A DNA stretch of 64,000 nt, taken from contig NZ_CAHJXL010000001.1 of the NCBI RefSeq assembly GCF_903645315.1, positions 1,054,001 to 1,118,000 on the forward strand, written 5' to 3'. The notes under the pieces were generated by a model that saw only the letters and a list, made by a program, of their open reading frames with translations, was not told where the DNA came from and did no database searches. A program made the position numbers and the translations under genes. Source of the DNA: Victivallis sp. Marseille-Q1083. GTDB lineage: Bacteria; Verrucomicrobiota; Lentisphaeria; Victivallales; Victivallaceae. Of the stretch, positions 48,171 to 57,100 are shown in pieces (within the stretch, counting starts at the first letter, position 1; each line of letters opens with the position of its first letter).

Positions 48171-50909
48171 TTATTCTTTGCCGGTTTTCAGGATCAATGT
48201 CAAAATCCGTTTGGCGCTGCGCTCCAGCTCCGGCCTCGCCAGCCTCCCTTCGGCGAGCGCCGCACGGAGACAGTCCGGCACGCCGGCCGGCATCTTGATA
48301 TCGTTTCCGGCCTTGATTTCCCGGTCATGCCGGGAATTGTTGCCCCAGTCCGTCATCACGACTCCGGTAAAATCCCACTCACCGCGTAAAATACCGGTCA
48401 GCAGCTCATCATTTTCCGCCGTTTCCACTCCGTTGAGCAAATTATAAGACGACATGATGCACCACGGTTCCGCCTCTTTGACGGCAATCTCGAACCCCCG
48501 CAGATAAATTTCCCGAGCCGCCCGTCCGGACAGCCGGCTGTCGGCCCGCAGCCGGTTTTTCTCCCGGTTGTTGGCGGCCAAATGCTTCAAGGTCACACCG
48601 ATGCCGTGACGCTGGACACCGCGCACCATCGCCGCGGCGATTTTACCGGTCAGCAAAGGATCTTCGGAGTAGTATTCGAAATTCCGGCCGCACAGCGGAA
48701 AACGGTGAATGTTCATCCCCGGCGCCAGCCACAGATCGACGCCGTTGTATTTCGCCTCTTTCGCCACCGCCGCCCCGACCGCTTCAACCAACGCGACATC
48801 CCATGAACTGGCCAGCAGCGTCGAATTCGGCCACTGGGTCGTCGTCAGGCCGCGACCCAGCCGGACACCGGCCGGCCCGTCGAATGTTTCCAGCGCCGGC
48901 ACCCCGAAGGCTTCCAGGCCGCCGATCGTGCCGGTGCCGCCCCAGACATTCGGCTCATGGCCGCCCACCAGCCAGATCAAATCCTCATCGGACAACTGCG
49001 CGACAAATTCATCCAGCAATTCCGGCTTCTGCCGCAATTCTGCGAACATGACCGGCCGGCCGCCGCGCTCCTGCGCCTGACGCCTGACGCCGCTTGCCGC
49101 GACCGGCCATCCGGCGCAGGCTAATAATTTCTCCCGGTAAGCCGTCGGCGCGATAAGAAAATAGTCAAGGTTGGGACAATATCCTTTCGTCGTCAGCTGC
49201 AATTCGACCCGGCCGGCCGGCAGTTCAATTTCCACCGGTTCGAGATCGATGAACTCATGCCACTGCCCCGGCGTCGCCGGGCTGGCCACCGTGACATTCT
49301 GAAGCCGGCCATTGACGGCAATTTCCAGCGCATCGGCAATCGGTTCGGCGTTACCGTTGGCGCCGCGCAACCGCAACAGGTAACGGCCGCCCTCTGCCAC
49401 CTCAAGCCGATAAATCATCTTCCGGCCGGCATCGGGCCAGCCGGCCACGCAGCAGCCGCTTTCACCGGACGGCCGGTAGAAATATTCCAGCCAACTGCCG
49501 CCAGTCAATGCCGCATAGTCCTCCGCCTCCACCCGGGTACAATCATCCGGCCGGACCGGCAGGCAGGGCGGCGGCGGCGGCGGTTGAACCGGCAATTGTT
49601 CCATCGTGCCGTCAGCCAACAGCCGTTCGGGCAATTCCTTCGGCGCCAGATAGCCGGTCAATTGTTCCGTCACCGCCAGCGACTCCCGGCGATGACAATA
49701 GATTTGCCGCGCCGCCGCATCCCATGACGAACTGCCCAGATAAATCCGGTAATCGCCAGCTTCGAGCAGCCGGCAATGGCGATGACCGCTGTGTCCCTGG
49801 TCGTCATAGGCGGCCATTTGAGCGACCGGAAACCGAAGCGGGATCTTTTCCGCTTCACCGGGAGCCAATAATTTTGTTTTGGCAAACGCAGCCAATTCCA
49901 GCGCCGGGCGTCCCAGCCTTCCCGACGGCGCCGCGAAATAAAGCTGCACAACTTCCCGCCCCGGCAAGCCGCCGCAATTGCGAACCGTCACTTCGACGGC
50001 GATTGCACCGTCCTCTTCTGCGGCCGACCAATCGTCCAAGACAAATTCAGTATAGCTCAAACCATGACCGAACGGGTAGCGAATCAAGCGGCGGGCCGGG
50101 TCGAAAGTGGCAAAATAGCGGTACCCGACGAAAATATCTTCCGTATAATCGACATGGTCGTCAGACGCGGCAAACCCGTCGGCGCCCGGATAAGCCGCCA
50201 GCGAAACCGCCCAGCTATCGGTCAGTTTGCCGGACGGATTGACCAGGCCAAGCAAGACGTCCATCACCGCCGGACCGCCTTCCATGCCCGGCAAACCGGC
50301 GAACAGCACGGCATCGATCCGGTATTCGTCGATCCAGTTCGTGTCGACAATGCCGCCGACATTCAGCACCGCAATCACCTTCCGGAAGCCGGCTTTGGCC
50401 AGCCGCTCCAACAGCCGGCGCTCCGCCGGCGCCAACTGATAATCGCCTTCCCCCGGCGACCGGTCGTCGCCCTCATGCGAATTGCGGCTGAGGACGAACA
50501 GCGCGACATCGGACCGCTGCCGGACTTCGGCAAGCTGCCCGTCGGTCAGCTCCACGGCGGGATTGGCCAGATACCACTGCGCCAAAGCAGTATCCAACTG
50601 CAAACGGCCCTCCGCCCGGGCGGCAAAAGCCGCCTGCAGCAGATTGGTCGCATAAGCGACCGTGACATCACCGGAACCGAGCCCGCCGCGGACGAAATCG
50701 ACCTGCCCGCTCCCGAAAATGGCGACGCGGTCGCCTTCCTGCAACGGCAAAGCCCGGTTCTCGTTTTTCAGCAGCACCATCCCTTCGGCAGCGGCCCGGC
50801 GGGAAAATTGCTCATTTCCCGGATAGGGTTCCGCCGCCAATTCAAAGCTCGCGCGGCAAAAGGTCAAAATTACCATTGCTCCACAAATTCTTCTCATCCA
50901 CTGTTTCAT
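48171..50909 (-). CDS. Secreted GH3 beta-glycosidase with permuted domains and internal CBM
   Basis: 912 aa with signal peptide. Domain order is reversed from common GH3: first the alpha/beta-sandwich (GMVLLKNENRALPL, residues 43-56, to about 250) and the fibronectin-like domain (YPFGHGLSYTEF, about 285-400), then a CBM6-like module (CTRVEAEDYAALTGGSWLEY, about 460-590), and last the TIM barrel (GPAGVRLGRGL, GVTLKHLAANN, nucleophile Asp in VVMTDWGNN near 855). All catalytic blocks are present. It is 42 bp after the pseudopilin and in its operon. It should remove terminal beta-linked sugars. Confidence 0.9.
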   Translation of the reverse strand: MKQWMRRICGAMVILTFCRASFELAAEPYPGNEQFSRRAAAEGMVLLKNENRALPLQEGDRVAIFGSGQVDFVRGGLGSGDVTVAYATNLLQAAFAARAEGRLQLDTALAQWYLANPAVELTDGQLAEVRQRSDVALFVLSRNSHEGDDRSPGEGDYQLAPAERRLLERLAKAGFRKVIAVLNVGGIVDTNWIDEYRIDAVLFAGLPGMEGGPAVMDVLLGLVNPSGKLTDSWAVSLAAYPGADGFAASDDHVDYTEDIFVGYRYFATFDPARRLIRYPFGHGLSYTEFVLDDWSAAEEDGAIAVEVTVRNCGGLPGREVVQLYFAAPSGRLGRPALELAAFAKTKLLAPGEAEKIPLRFPVAQMAAYDDQGHSGHRHCRLLEAGDYRIYLGSSSWDAAARQIYCHRRESLAVTEQLTGYLAPKELPERLLADGTMEQLPVQPPPPPPCLPVRPDDCTRVEAEDYAALTGGSWLEYFYRPSGESGCCVAGWPDAGRKMIYRLEVAEGGRYLLRLRGANGNAEPIADALEIAVNGRLQNVTVASPATPGQWHEFIDLEPVEIELPAGRVELQLTTKGYCPNLDYFLIAPTAYREKLLACAGWPVAASGVRRQAQERGGRPVMFAELRQKPELLDEFVAQLSDEDLIWLVGGHEPNVWGGTGTIGGLEAFGVPALETFDGPAGVRLGRGLTTTQWPNSTLLASSWDVALVEAVGAAVAKEAKYNGVDLWLAPGMNIHRFPLCGRNFEYYSEDPLLTGKIAAAMVRGVQRHGIGVTLKHLAANNREKNRLRADSRLSGRAAREIYLRGFEIAVKEAEPWCIMSSYNLLNGVETAENDELLTGILRGEWDFTGVVMTDWGNNSRHDREIKAGNDIKMPAGVPDCLRAALAEGRLARPELERSAKRILTLILKTGKE

Positions 50910-50951
50910 ATCTTGCCTTTTACCGTTTTTTTCAGTGCCTGCCGGAAAATT

Positions 50952-51710
50952 TTACAGCCAATTTGGCCACAACAGCTTGCCATCGTAATTATACGGCGCC
51001 CAATATTCACTGACCCAATCGACCTGTTTGTAATGGATCGATTCGACATGGCCGTCGAGAATGACCGCATTGCATTTCTGCGCGCCGCCGTGACGGGCGA
51101 CAATCTGGTAAAATTTGTTGCCGGAATACGGATAGACTCCGTGGTCGAGCTGCATGAAATAAGAGGGCGCCCAACTGCCGGACACCTTCTCCTGCACCGA
51201 TGTCGGCAACGTATCCCCCGCCCACATCAGCTTCGAAACCGCTCCGGGAAAAGCGTCGAAATCGTTCAGCTTGTGCGGCAGGAACCAGCCATCATACCAG
51301 GTGTTGAGGCCGAAACTGTTGCGGTTGACGCCATAACTGTATTCGCCGTCGATCAGCAGTTGATCCGCATCGGCGGCATTCGATTCGGCACTCGGACAAT
51401 TAAACGAGTTGAAGCCGAAACCGTAATTGCCGATCAATTCCTCGCCCCAGACCCGGCAATTGTTGCCTTTGGCGCACTCTCCGGCGATCTCCGCCGGCAA
51501 CACCCAGTTGTCGTGGTCATTCTGGTAAAAGGCGTTCCCCAAGCCAAACTGTTTCAGATTGTTGACACATTTGATCGACTGGGCGGCAGCCTTGGCCCGC
51601 CCCAACGCCGGCAGCAGCATACTGGCCAGGATGGCGATGATCGCGATCACCACGAGCAGTTCAATCAAGGTAAAATTTTTCCCTGAACGGTGACAGACTG
51701 GTAACATCAT
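50952..51710 (-). CDS. Pseudopilin (prepilin-type N-terminal methylation domain)
   Basis: 252 aa, [20 protein letters not shown] with the methylation motif. The C-terminus ([30 protein letters not shown]) and internal [13 protein letters not shown] make it the closest paralogue of the pseudopilin at 45420. It is the first gene of the operon with GH3 and is preceded by the second copy of the AraC-type promoter. Confidence 0.9.
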   Translation of the reverse strand: MMLPVCHRSGKNFTLIELLVVIAIIAILASMLLPALGRAKAAAQSIKCVNNLKQFGLGNAFYQNDHDNWVLPAEIAGECAKGNNCRVWGEELIGNYGFGFNSFNCPSAESNAADADQLLIDGEYSYGVNRNSFGLNTWYDGWFLPHKLNDFDAFPGAVSKLMWAGDTLPTSVQEKVSGSWAPSYFMQLDHGVYPYSGNKFYQIVARHGGAQKCNAVILDGHVESIHYKQVDWVSEYWAPYNYDGKLLWPNWL

Positions 51711-51813
51711 TTTTCATTGTTTCCTTTTGCATCTTCTTCGAAAGCGCTGCAGCACTTCCAGTTTTCCCGGGATTCGAACCGTATTGTGCGTATCCGCAAA
51801 ACTTCTTATGATA

Positions 51814-51873
51814 ATTATATAGAAATCATGAGGCAAAAACCATGTGATTTACGCGCAAAAGATGAGTATTCTG
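51814..51873 (-). promoter_or_regulatory. AraC-type promoter and operator (copy 2)
   Basis: Minus strand: CAGAATACTCATCTTTTGC (51873-51855), ATGGTTTT (51843-51836), GATTTCT and TATAAT (51819-51814), again exactly 60 bp. The 19-bp box is identical to copy 1 while the bases between elements have diverged, as expected for conserved protein contacts. Confidence 0.8.
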
Positions 51874-51949
51874 TGCAAACTGCGGAAAAATCAGGCAGAC
51901 ACCGGCAGTTGATGCAACCGGGGAAAAAACTCTTTTTATCCATTTCCGC

Positions 51950-51978
51950 TTGTTTTCAGCCGAATTCGGCGATAATTT
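51950..51978 (+). promoter_or_regulatory. Promoter of the sialidase-like gene
   Basis: TTGTTT (51950-51955), 17-bp spacer, TAATTT (51973-51978), about 65 bp before the ATG. Confidence 0.5.
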
Positions 51979-52044
51979 TATAACCGGGAAATCATCGGCA
52001 GGCGTCAAAATGACACATCACCCAACCATATAAAGGGAAGCGGC

Positions 52045-53352
52045 ATGACGGAAAAAATAACGGAACCCGGCAAAACGGCAACTCCAGCGGTCGATCTGCA
52101 GCGGGAATTGCAGAGAACCCAACCCGATTACGTGGTATATGTCCCCAAAAGCAGCGACGGCTCCACTTTCGACACCGGCAATGAACATTTTCTGGTTTTC
52201 GACGGGCCGGACAACTCCCTGATGGCGGTCTGGACCCAAAGCTCCTTCGAGGGTGCCGGAGATCACCGGATCATGTTCAGCCGCAGCGCCGACCGCGGCC
52301 GCACCTGGAGTGCGCCTCTGCGGATCGCCGGAGCCGGCAATCCGGGCGAAGCGAAACGGCAGGCGAGCTGGGGCTTTCCGCTGGTGTCCCGAAGCGGCCG
52401 GATTTACATTCTGTACAACCAGCATACCGGCGTCACCGATTACCATCCCCAGCTCACCGGCGTCATGGCCGGAGTTTACAGCGACGACAACGGCGCCAGC
52501 TGGAGCGCGCCGGAAACGGTGGAAATGCCGAGATCGCCAAGCTATGACCATCCGGACGAAAAGATTCCTCCCAACTGGGTTATCTGGCAAAAACCGGAAC
52601 GCGGAACGGACGGGCGTTACCTGGTCGGCGTCACCCGTTATGCCAGTCCGGCCGTCTCCCGCCAAACGCTCCTGGCGCAGCCGAACTGGTATTCCGCCGA
52701 AACCGTCGTCGAATTTTTCCGTTTCGACAACATCGACGACAATCCGCCCACCGGCCGGATCGTCATCAGCGGTTTCAACCGGGACAGGGAAGCGCTCAAA
52801 ATTCCTTACTGGAGCAGGCCGGAACTCAGCGTCTGCCAGGAGGCCTCCATCGTGCCGCTGCCGGACGGGCGATTGTTTTGCGTCATGCGCAGCATGACCG
52901 GTTATATCTGGTATGCGGTCTCAAACGACGGCTGCCGCTGGTGTCCGCCGCGCCCGCTGCGCCGAAGCGACCACGGCGACGTCATCCAGGCGCCGCTGTG
53001 CTGTACGCCGCTTTACCGCCTCCACGACGGCCGTTATTTTCTGGTTCACCAGAACAACAATGCCGCCATCGGTTCCGGCGGACCGCTCAATCCGCTTCAC
53101 AGCCGCCGGCCGGCCTGTATCGCCCTGGGGGAATTCCGGCCGCAGGCCGACCAGCCGATCTGGTTCAGCGCGTCGAAAGTCTGGATGGACAACGACGGCG
53201 TCGGCATCGGACCGCTGGGCAGAGTGGAATGCGGCGTCTATTCCAGCATGACCTATCTGGACGGCTGCGACGTTTTCTGGCATCCGGATCGAAAGTTCTT
53301 CCTGGTCGGCAAAAAAGTCACCGAAGAGGCGCTGGCCGGATTGTCCGTTTAA
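52045..53352 (+). CDS. Sialidase-like (BNR/Asp-box) protein
   Basis: 435 aa six-bladed propeller type. Asp-box repeats are SRSADRGRTWSAP (about 80-92) and YSDDNGASWSAPE (about 150-162), with a weaker third SNDGCRW. There is no signal peptide, so it is cytoplasmic unless exported otherwise. Similar proteins are annotated as exo-alpha-sialidases, but many such propellers act on other sugars. The arginine triad cannot be assigned with confidence. AAAGGGAAG precedes the ATG. It is divergent from the GH3 operon and shares its regulatory gap. Confidence 0.75.
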   Translation: MTEKITEPGKTATPAVDLQRELQRTQPDYVVYVPKSSDGSTFDTGNEHFLVFDGPDNSLMAVWTQSSFEGAGDHRIMFSRSADRGRTWSAPLRIAGAGNPGEAKRQASWGFPLVSRSGRIYILYNQHTGVTDYHPQLTGVMAGVYSDDNGASWSAPETVEMPRSPSYDHPDEKIPPNWVIWQKPERGTDGRYLVGVTRYASPAVSRQTLLAQPNWYSAETVVEFFRFDNIDDNPPTGRIVISGFNRDREALKIPYWSRPELSVCQEASIVPLPDGRLFCVMRSMTGYIWYAVSNDGCRWCPPRPLRRSDHGDVIQAPLCCTPLYRLHDGRYFLVHQNNNAAIGSGGPLNPLHSRRPACIALGEFRPQADQPIWFSASKVWMDNDGVGIGPLGRVECGVYSSMTYLDGCDVFWHPDRKFFLVGKKVTEEALAGLSV

Positions 53353-53481
53353 AGTCCCCGAACGACGGTTTTATCGAAAACACCGAGACGGCGCCGGCAG
53401 GAAAAACCTTTTCCCAAACGGTCAAAAGTTTTTCCCTGCCGGCCTCTTACCTGCCAGGCGGCAGGAGTGCGCCATGCCCTT

Positions 53482-55737
53482 TCAATTGCAGCGGCTGTAG
53501 CCGCAAGCCAGGCATTTCATGCAGTCTTCCTGGTAGATGACCGCCCGTTCGTTGCAATGCGGACAGATCATCTTCAATTTATCCTGCCCTTCCGGCAATG
53601 CGGCCGGGGCGGCTTTTTTCTTCGATTTTTTTTCTTCGGCCAAGCCGATGCTGTTCAAATGCTGCTCGATGACCAGGCCGATTTCGGCGGCGAGCGACGG
53701 CACGTACTTGCCGTTTTTGAAATAACCGCCGTTCGGATCGTAAACGCTCTTCAATTCCTCGACCAGGAAGAACGGTTTCGGTTCATGCCGGAACACTGCC
53801 GAAATCAACCGGGAAATGGCGACGATCCAACTGAAATGCTGCAGATTGCGGGTGTTGATGAACAATTCGTACGGCCGCAGGCAACCGTTTTCGAACTGGT
53901 CGTTGATCGTGATGTAAAAGGCGTCCGGCGACATCGGCGTCTTGATTTTGTATGTCGTCCCCGGCAATTCGTCGGGCCGTTTGCCGGCCAGTCCGGGATC
54001 GGCGGCGGCGTCCTTCTTCCGGTTGTCCTCCGGACGAATCAGCACGCCGGTCAAATGTTCCGACGGCCGGAAGGTCGTACAGCCCTTCAGCCCCTTCTCA
54101 TAAGCCAGGAGATAGATGTCGGCAAATTTGTCGAACGGATAATCGGCCGGAATGTTGATCGTCTTGGAAATCGAACTGTCGGCATATTTCTGCAGCGCCG
54201 CCTGGATTTCGACATGCTCTTCCGGCGAAATCCGGTCGGCCGAGACGAAATAGTCCGGCAAATCCGCCAGTTCGATCGTCTTGCCGCCCCGGCATTCGCA
54301 ATATTTCCGGTAGGCGTAATCCAGCACCTCGACTTCGGAGACATCGGTTTCCGCGCCGTTGCGGATGCGGCGGGTGTATTTGAAGGCGAATACCGGCTCC
54401 AAACCGCTGGAGACATTGCCGGCCAGCAGACTGATCGTGCCGGTCGGCGCAATCGAGGTCAGATGCGAATTGCGGATGCCGTATTTGCCGATGGCGTCGC
54501 GAATATCCTGCGGCAGCGTCTTGACGAAATTGCCGGCCAGGTATTTACCGGCATCGAACAGCTCGAAAGCGCCCTTTTCCTTCGCCAATTCGACGCTGGC
54601 CCGGTAAGCGGCCCGGGTGATCGCGCTCATGATCTTCTCGACCATCGCCGTCGATTCCGGCGTGCCGTATTTGATGCCGAGGAAAATCAGCGCATCGGCC
54701 AGGCCGGTGACGCCGATGCCCATCCGGCGTTTCTTCTTCGCTTCCTGGCGCTGGGCTTCCAGCGGATAGTTGCTCAACTCGATGACGTTGTCCAGCAGCC
54801 GCACCGCCACCGGCACCACTTCGGCCAGCCGTTCGAAGTCGAACGCCGCCTCCGGCTGGAACGGATTCCGGACGAATCTGGTCAAATTCACCGACCCGAG
54901 CAGACAGGCGCCGTAAGGCGGCAGCGGCTGCTCGCCGCACGGATTGGTCGCGCAGATATTCTCGCAGTAATACAGATTGTTGAAGTGATTGATCCGGTCG
55001 ATCAGGATAAAACCCGGTTCGGCGTAATCGTAGGTGGAGCGCATGATCCGGTCCCAGAGCTCCCGCGCCCGGATCGTCTTGTACGCCACGCCGTCGAACA
55101 CCAGATCCCAGTCGGCATTGGCCTTAACCGCCGCGATGAACTTGTCGGTCACCGCCACCGACAGATTGAACATCTGCAACTGGCTGTTTTCCCGTTTCGC
55201 CTTGATGAACGCTTCGATATCCGGATGATCGCAGCGCAGAATCCCCATCTGGGCGCCGCGCCGCTGGCCGGCGCTCATGATCGTCCGGCAGGTCGAATCC
55301 AGCACCTGCATGAAGCTGATCGGGCCGGAAGCCTCCGCCTCGCACCCCTTGATCTGGCTGCCGCGCGGCCGGATCGTCGAAAAATCGAAACCGACGCCGC
55401 CGCCCTGCTTCTGGGTCAGCGCCGACTCCTTGACCGTTTCGAAAATGCCTTCGATCGAATCGTCGATCCGGTTCATCACATAGCAGTTGAACATCGTCAC
55501 TTCCTCGCGGGCGGTGCCGGCGTTGGCGACGATCCGGCCGCCGGGAATGAACTCCAGCGTCGTCAGAATTCCGGCAAACTCCTTCCGCCAGCGTTCGGAC
55601 TCCGGTTCATTGGCGGCGGCGGCCCGGGCGACCCGCTGCATCGTCTCTTCCAGGCTGCCGTCGGGCGGGATGGTGTCCGATCCCTGATAACGGTATTTGC
55701 GCTGCCAGATATCTTCGGAAATATTGTAGGTTGCCAT
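53482..55737 (-). CDS. nrdJ: Adenosylcobalamin-dependent ribonucleotide reductase (class II)
   Basis: 751 aa from ATG 55737 (GAGAGGA upstream; 55755 is a weaker start). It reduces ribonucleotides to deoxyribonucleotides with coenzyme B12, independent of oxygen. Active-site residues: C85 (MFNCYVM), N191 (FNLSVAV), C267 and E269 in NPCGE. The C-terminus has a TSCPD-type domain and a CPHCN/CMKCLACGY zinc-like tail. No cobalamin riboswitch is evident upstream. Monocistronic. Confidence 0.95.
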   Translation of the reverse strand: MATYNISEDIWQRKYRYQGSDTIPPDGSLEETMQRVARAAAANEPESERWRKEFAGILTTLEFIPGGRIVANAGTAREEVTMFNCYVMNRIDDSIEGIFETVKESALTQKQGGGVGFDFSTIRPRGSQIKGCEAEASGPISFMQVLDSTCRTIMSAGQRRGAQMGILRCDHPDIEAFIKAKRENSQLQMFNLSVAVTDKFIAAVKANADWDLVFDGVAYKTIRARELWDRIMRSTYDYAEPGFILIDRINHFNNLYYCENICATNPCGEQPLPPYGACLLGSVNLTRFVRNPFQPEAAFDFERLAEVVPVAVRLLDNVIELSNYPLEAQRQEAKKKRRMGIGVTGLADALIFLGIKYGTPESTAMVEKIMSAITRAAYRASVELAKEKGAFELFDAGKYLAGNFVKTLPQDIRDAIGKYGIRNSHLTSIAPTGTISLLAGNVSSGLEPVFAFKYTRRIRNGAETDVSEVEVLDYAYRKYCECRGGKTIELADLPDYFVSADRISPEEHVEIQAALQKYADSSISKTINIPADYPFDKFADIYLLAYEKGLKGCTTFRPSEHLTGVLIRPEDNRKKDAAADPGLAGKRPDELPGTTYKIKTPMSPDAFYITINDQFENGCLRPYELFINTRNLQHFSWIVAISRLISAVFRHEPKPFFLVEELKSVYDPNGGYFKNGKYVPSLAAEIGLVIEQHLNSIGLAEEKKSKKKAAPAALPEGQDKLKMICPHCNERAVIYQEDCMKCLACGYSRCN

Positions 55738-55994
55738 TCTCAATCCTCTCGTCATTGAAGTTTTACTGCCCTAAAGTAACTGCCGTCCGTCTTTTTGCAA
55801 CCCTTGAAACGAGATATTATCGAGAAATATAACCACTACCGGTTGTATTCGTGAATTTCAAACCATAGCATATCATGTATATTGCAAAGACTTTCAGCAC
55901 CCGCCGCCGGCGCGGGGCCGGGATTCGGATTTTTTTTGAAAAATGCCGGTTGCCATGCTATTATTTCCGGCAACCGCAGAGGAGAACCATTACT

Positions 55995-57086
55995 ATGAAT
56001 CTTTCACCGTTTTCACCGGGCAGCATCCGGCAGCTGTCGCTCCGCAACCGTTTCGTCCGGTCGGCCACCCATGAAGGCATGGCCGACGACGACGGCAATT
56101 ATACGCCGGAATTGACCGCATTACTGAAGACGCTGGCCGACCATGAAGTCGGCCTGATCATCTCCGGCCACGCCTTCGTCGAACCGAACGGCCGGGCCGG
56201 CAAACGGCAGGCAGGAGCCGACCGCGACGACTGCATCGGGCCCTGGCAAACGGCAGTAAAGGCCGTCCATGACGCCGGAGCCGGCATTTTTCTCCAGCTC
56301 GCCCATGCCGGCGGTTACGCCGCCGTCCCGGCGCCGGCCGGGCCGTCATCGTTCAGTCCGGCGCCGAATCAATCGCCGTGCCGGACGCTGGATGAAACGG
56401 CAATCGCCGCCGTCGTCACCGCGTTCCGGACCGCGGCCGGCCGGGCCCGGGCGGCCGGCTTCGACGGCGTGCAGATTCATGCCGCCCACGGCTATCTGAT
56501 CAGCCAGTTTCTGTCGCCTTATTACAATCGACGTTCCGACGCCTATGGCGGAACATTGCAGAACCGCTCCCGGCTGCTGCGGGAAATCTATGAAGCGGTA
56601 CGGCGCGAGGTCGGCGGCGATTATCCGGTGGCAATCAAGATCAATTCCGAAGATTTCGTCGACGGCGGTTTCACCGCCGACGACTGTCTGCAAGTGTGCG
56701 TCGAACTGGCCCGGAGCGGCCTGGACGCCGTCGAACTTTCCGGCGGCATTCCGCCGGCCGGCAAACAACGTTCACCGGTCCGAACCGACAACCCGGCCGA
56801 AGCCGCCCGGCCGGTGTATTACGAAGCCGTCGCCAAACGGCTCAAAACGCTGGTGGACATTCCGGTGCTGCTGGTCGGCGGCATCCGCTACTATGAAGTC
56901 GCCGCCCGGCTGCTGGCGGAAAATTGCAGCGACTTTCTCTCCCTGAGCCGCCCTTTGATCCGGGAGCCCGATTTAATCCGCCGCTGGCAAACCGGCGACC
57001 GGCGGCGCGCGGAGTGCATCACCTGCAACGGCTGCTTCCGGCCGATCCTGACCGGCCGGGGGTGTTACTGCCCGCTCAAGCCATAG
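55995..57086 (+). CDS. NADH:flavin oxidoreductase (old yellow enzyme family)
   Basis: 363 aa FMN TIM-barrel. FVRSATHEGMADDDG, the active-site HAAHGYLISQFLSPYYNRR (about 175-193) and INSEDFVDGGF mark the family. The C-terminal CITCNGCFRPILTGRGCYC is a four-to-five cysteine cluster, as in versions that bind an extra metal or iron-sulfur centre, though the second enoate-reductase domain is absent. ATG 55995 has GGAG about 10 nt upstream. Substrate not predictable. Confidence 0.9.
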   Translation: MNLSPFSPGSIRQLSLRNRFVRSATHEGMADDDGNYTPELTALLKTLADHEVGLIISGHAFVEPNGRAGKRQAGADRDDCIGPWQTAVKAVHDAGAGIFLQLAHAGGYAAVPAPAGPSSFSPAPNQSPCRTLDETAIAAVVTAFRTAAGRARAAGFDGVQIHAAHGYLISQFLSPYYNRRSDAYGGTLQNRSRLLREIYEAVRREVGGDYPVAIKINSEDFVDGGFTADDCLQVCVELARSGLDAVELSGGIPPAGKQRSPVRTDNPAEAARPVYYEAVAKRLKTLVDIPVLLVGGIRYYEVAARLLAENCSDFLSLSRPLIREPDLIRRWQTGDRRRAECITCNGCFRPILTGRGCYCPLKP

Positions 57087-57100
57087 AAGCCGCGGCAGGG

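Larger units (their letters stand above)
51711..52044. other. Divergent regulatory region between pseudopilin-GH3 and sialidase-like gene
   Basis: 334 bp with no gene. It contains the AraC-type promoter (51814-51873, minus) and a plus-strand promoter (51950-51978). The operator is about 80 bp before the latter, so it could influence both directions. A short frame ATGAGTATTCTG at 51863 mimics the start of the AraC gene only because the operator sequence is shared. Confidence 0.7.

Noticed and set aside
51755-51790. A tRNA T-arm-like string on the minus strand (GGTTCGAATCCCGGG)
   Set aside because: No acceptor stem, D-arm or anticodon arm can be folded around it.
51863-51913. Small ORF beginning ATGAGTATTCTG, identical to the start of the AraC gene
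   Set aside because: The identity covers only the operator box; the downstream codons diverge and stop soon, so it is a regulatory copy, not a gene.
55738-55994. Possible cobalamin riboswitch upstream of the B12-dependent reductase
   Set aside because: No B12-box-like sequence or suitable multi-stem structure could be seen, and the gap is short.
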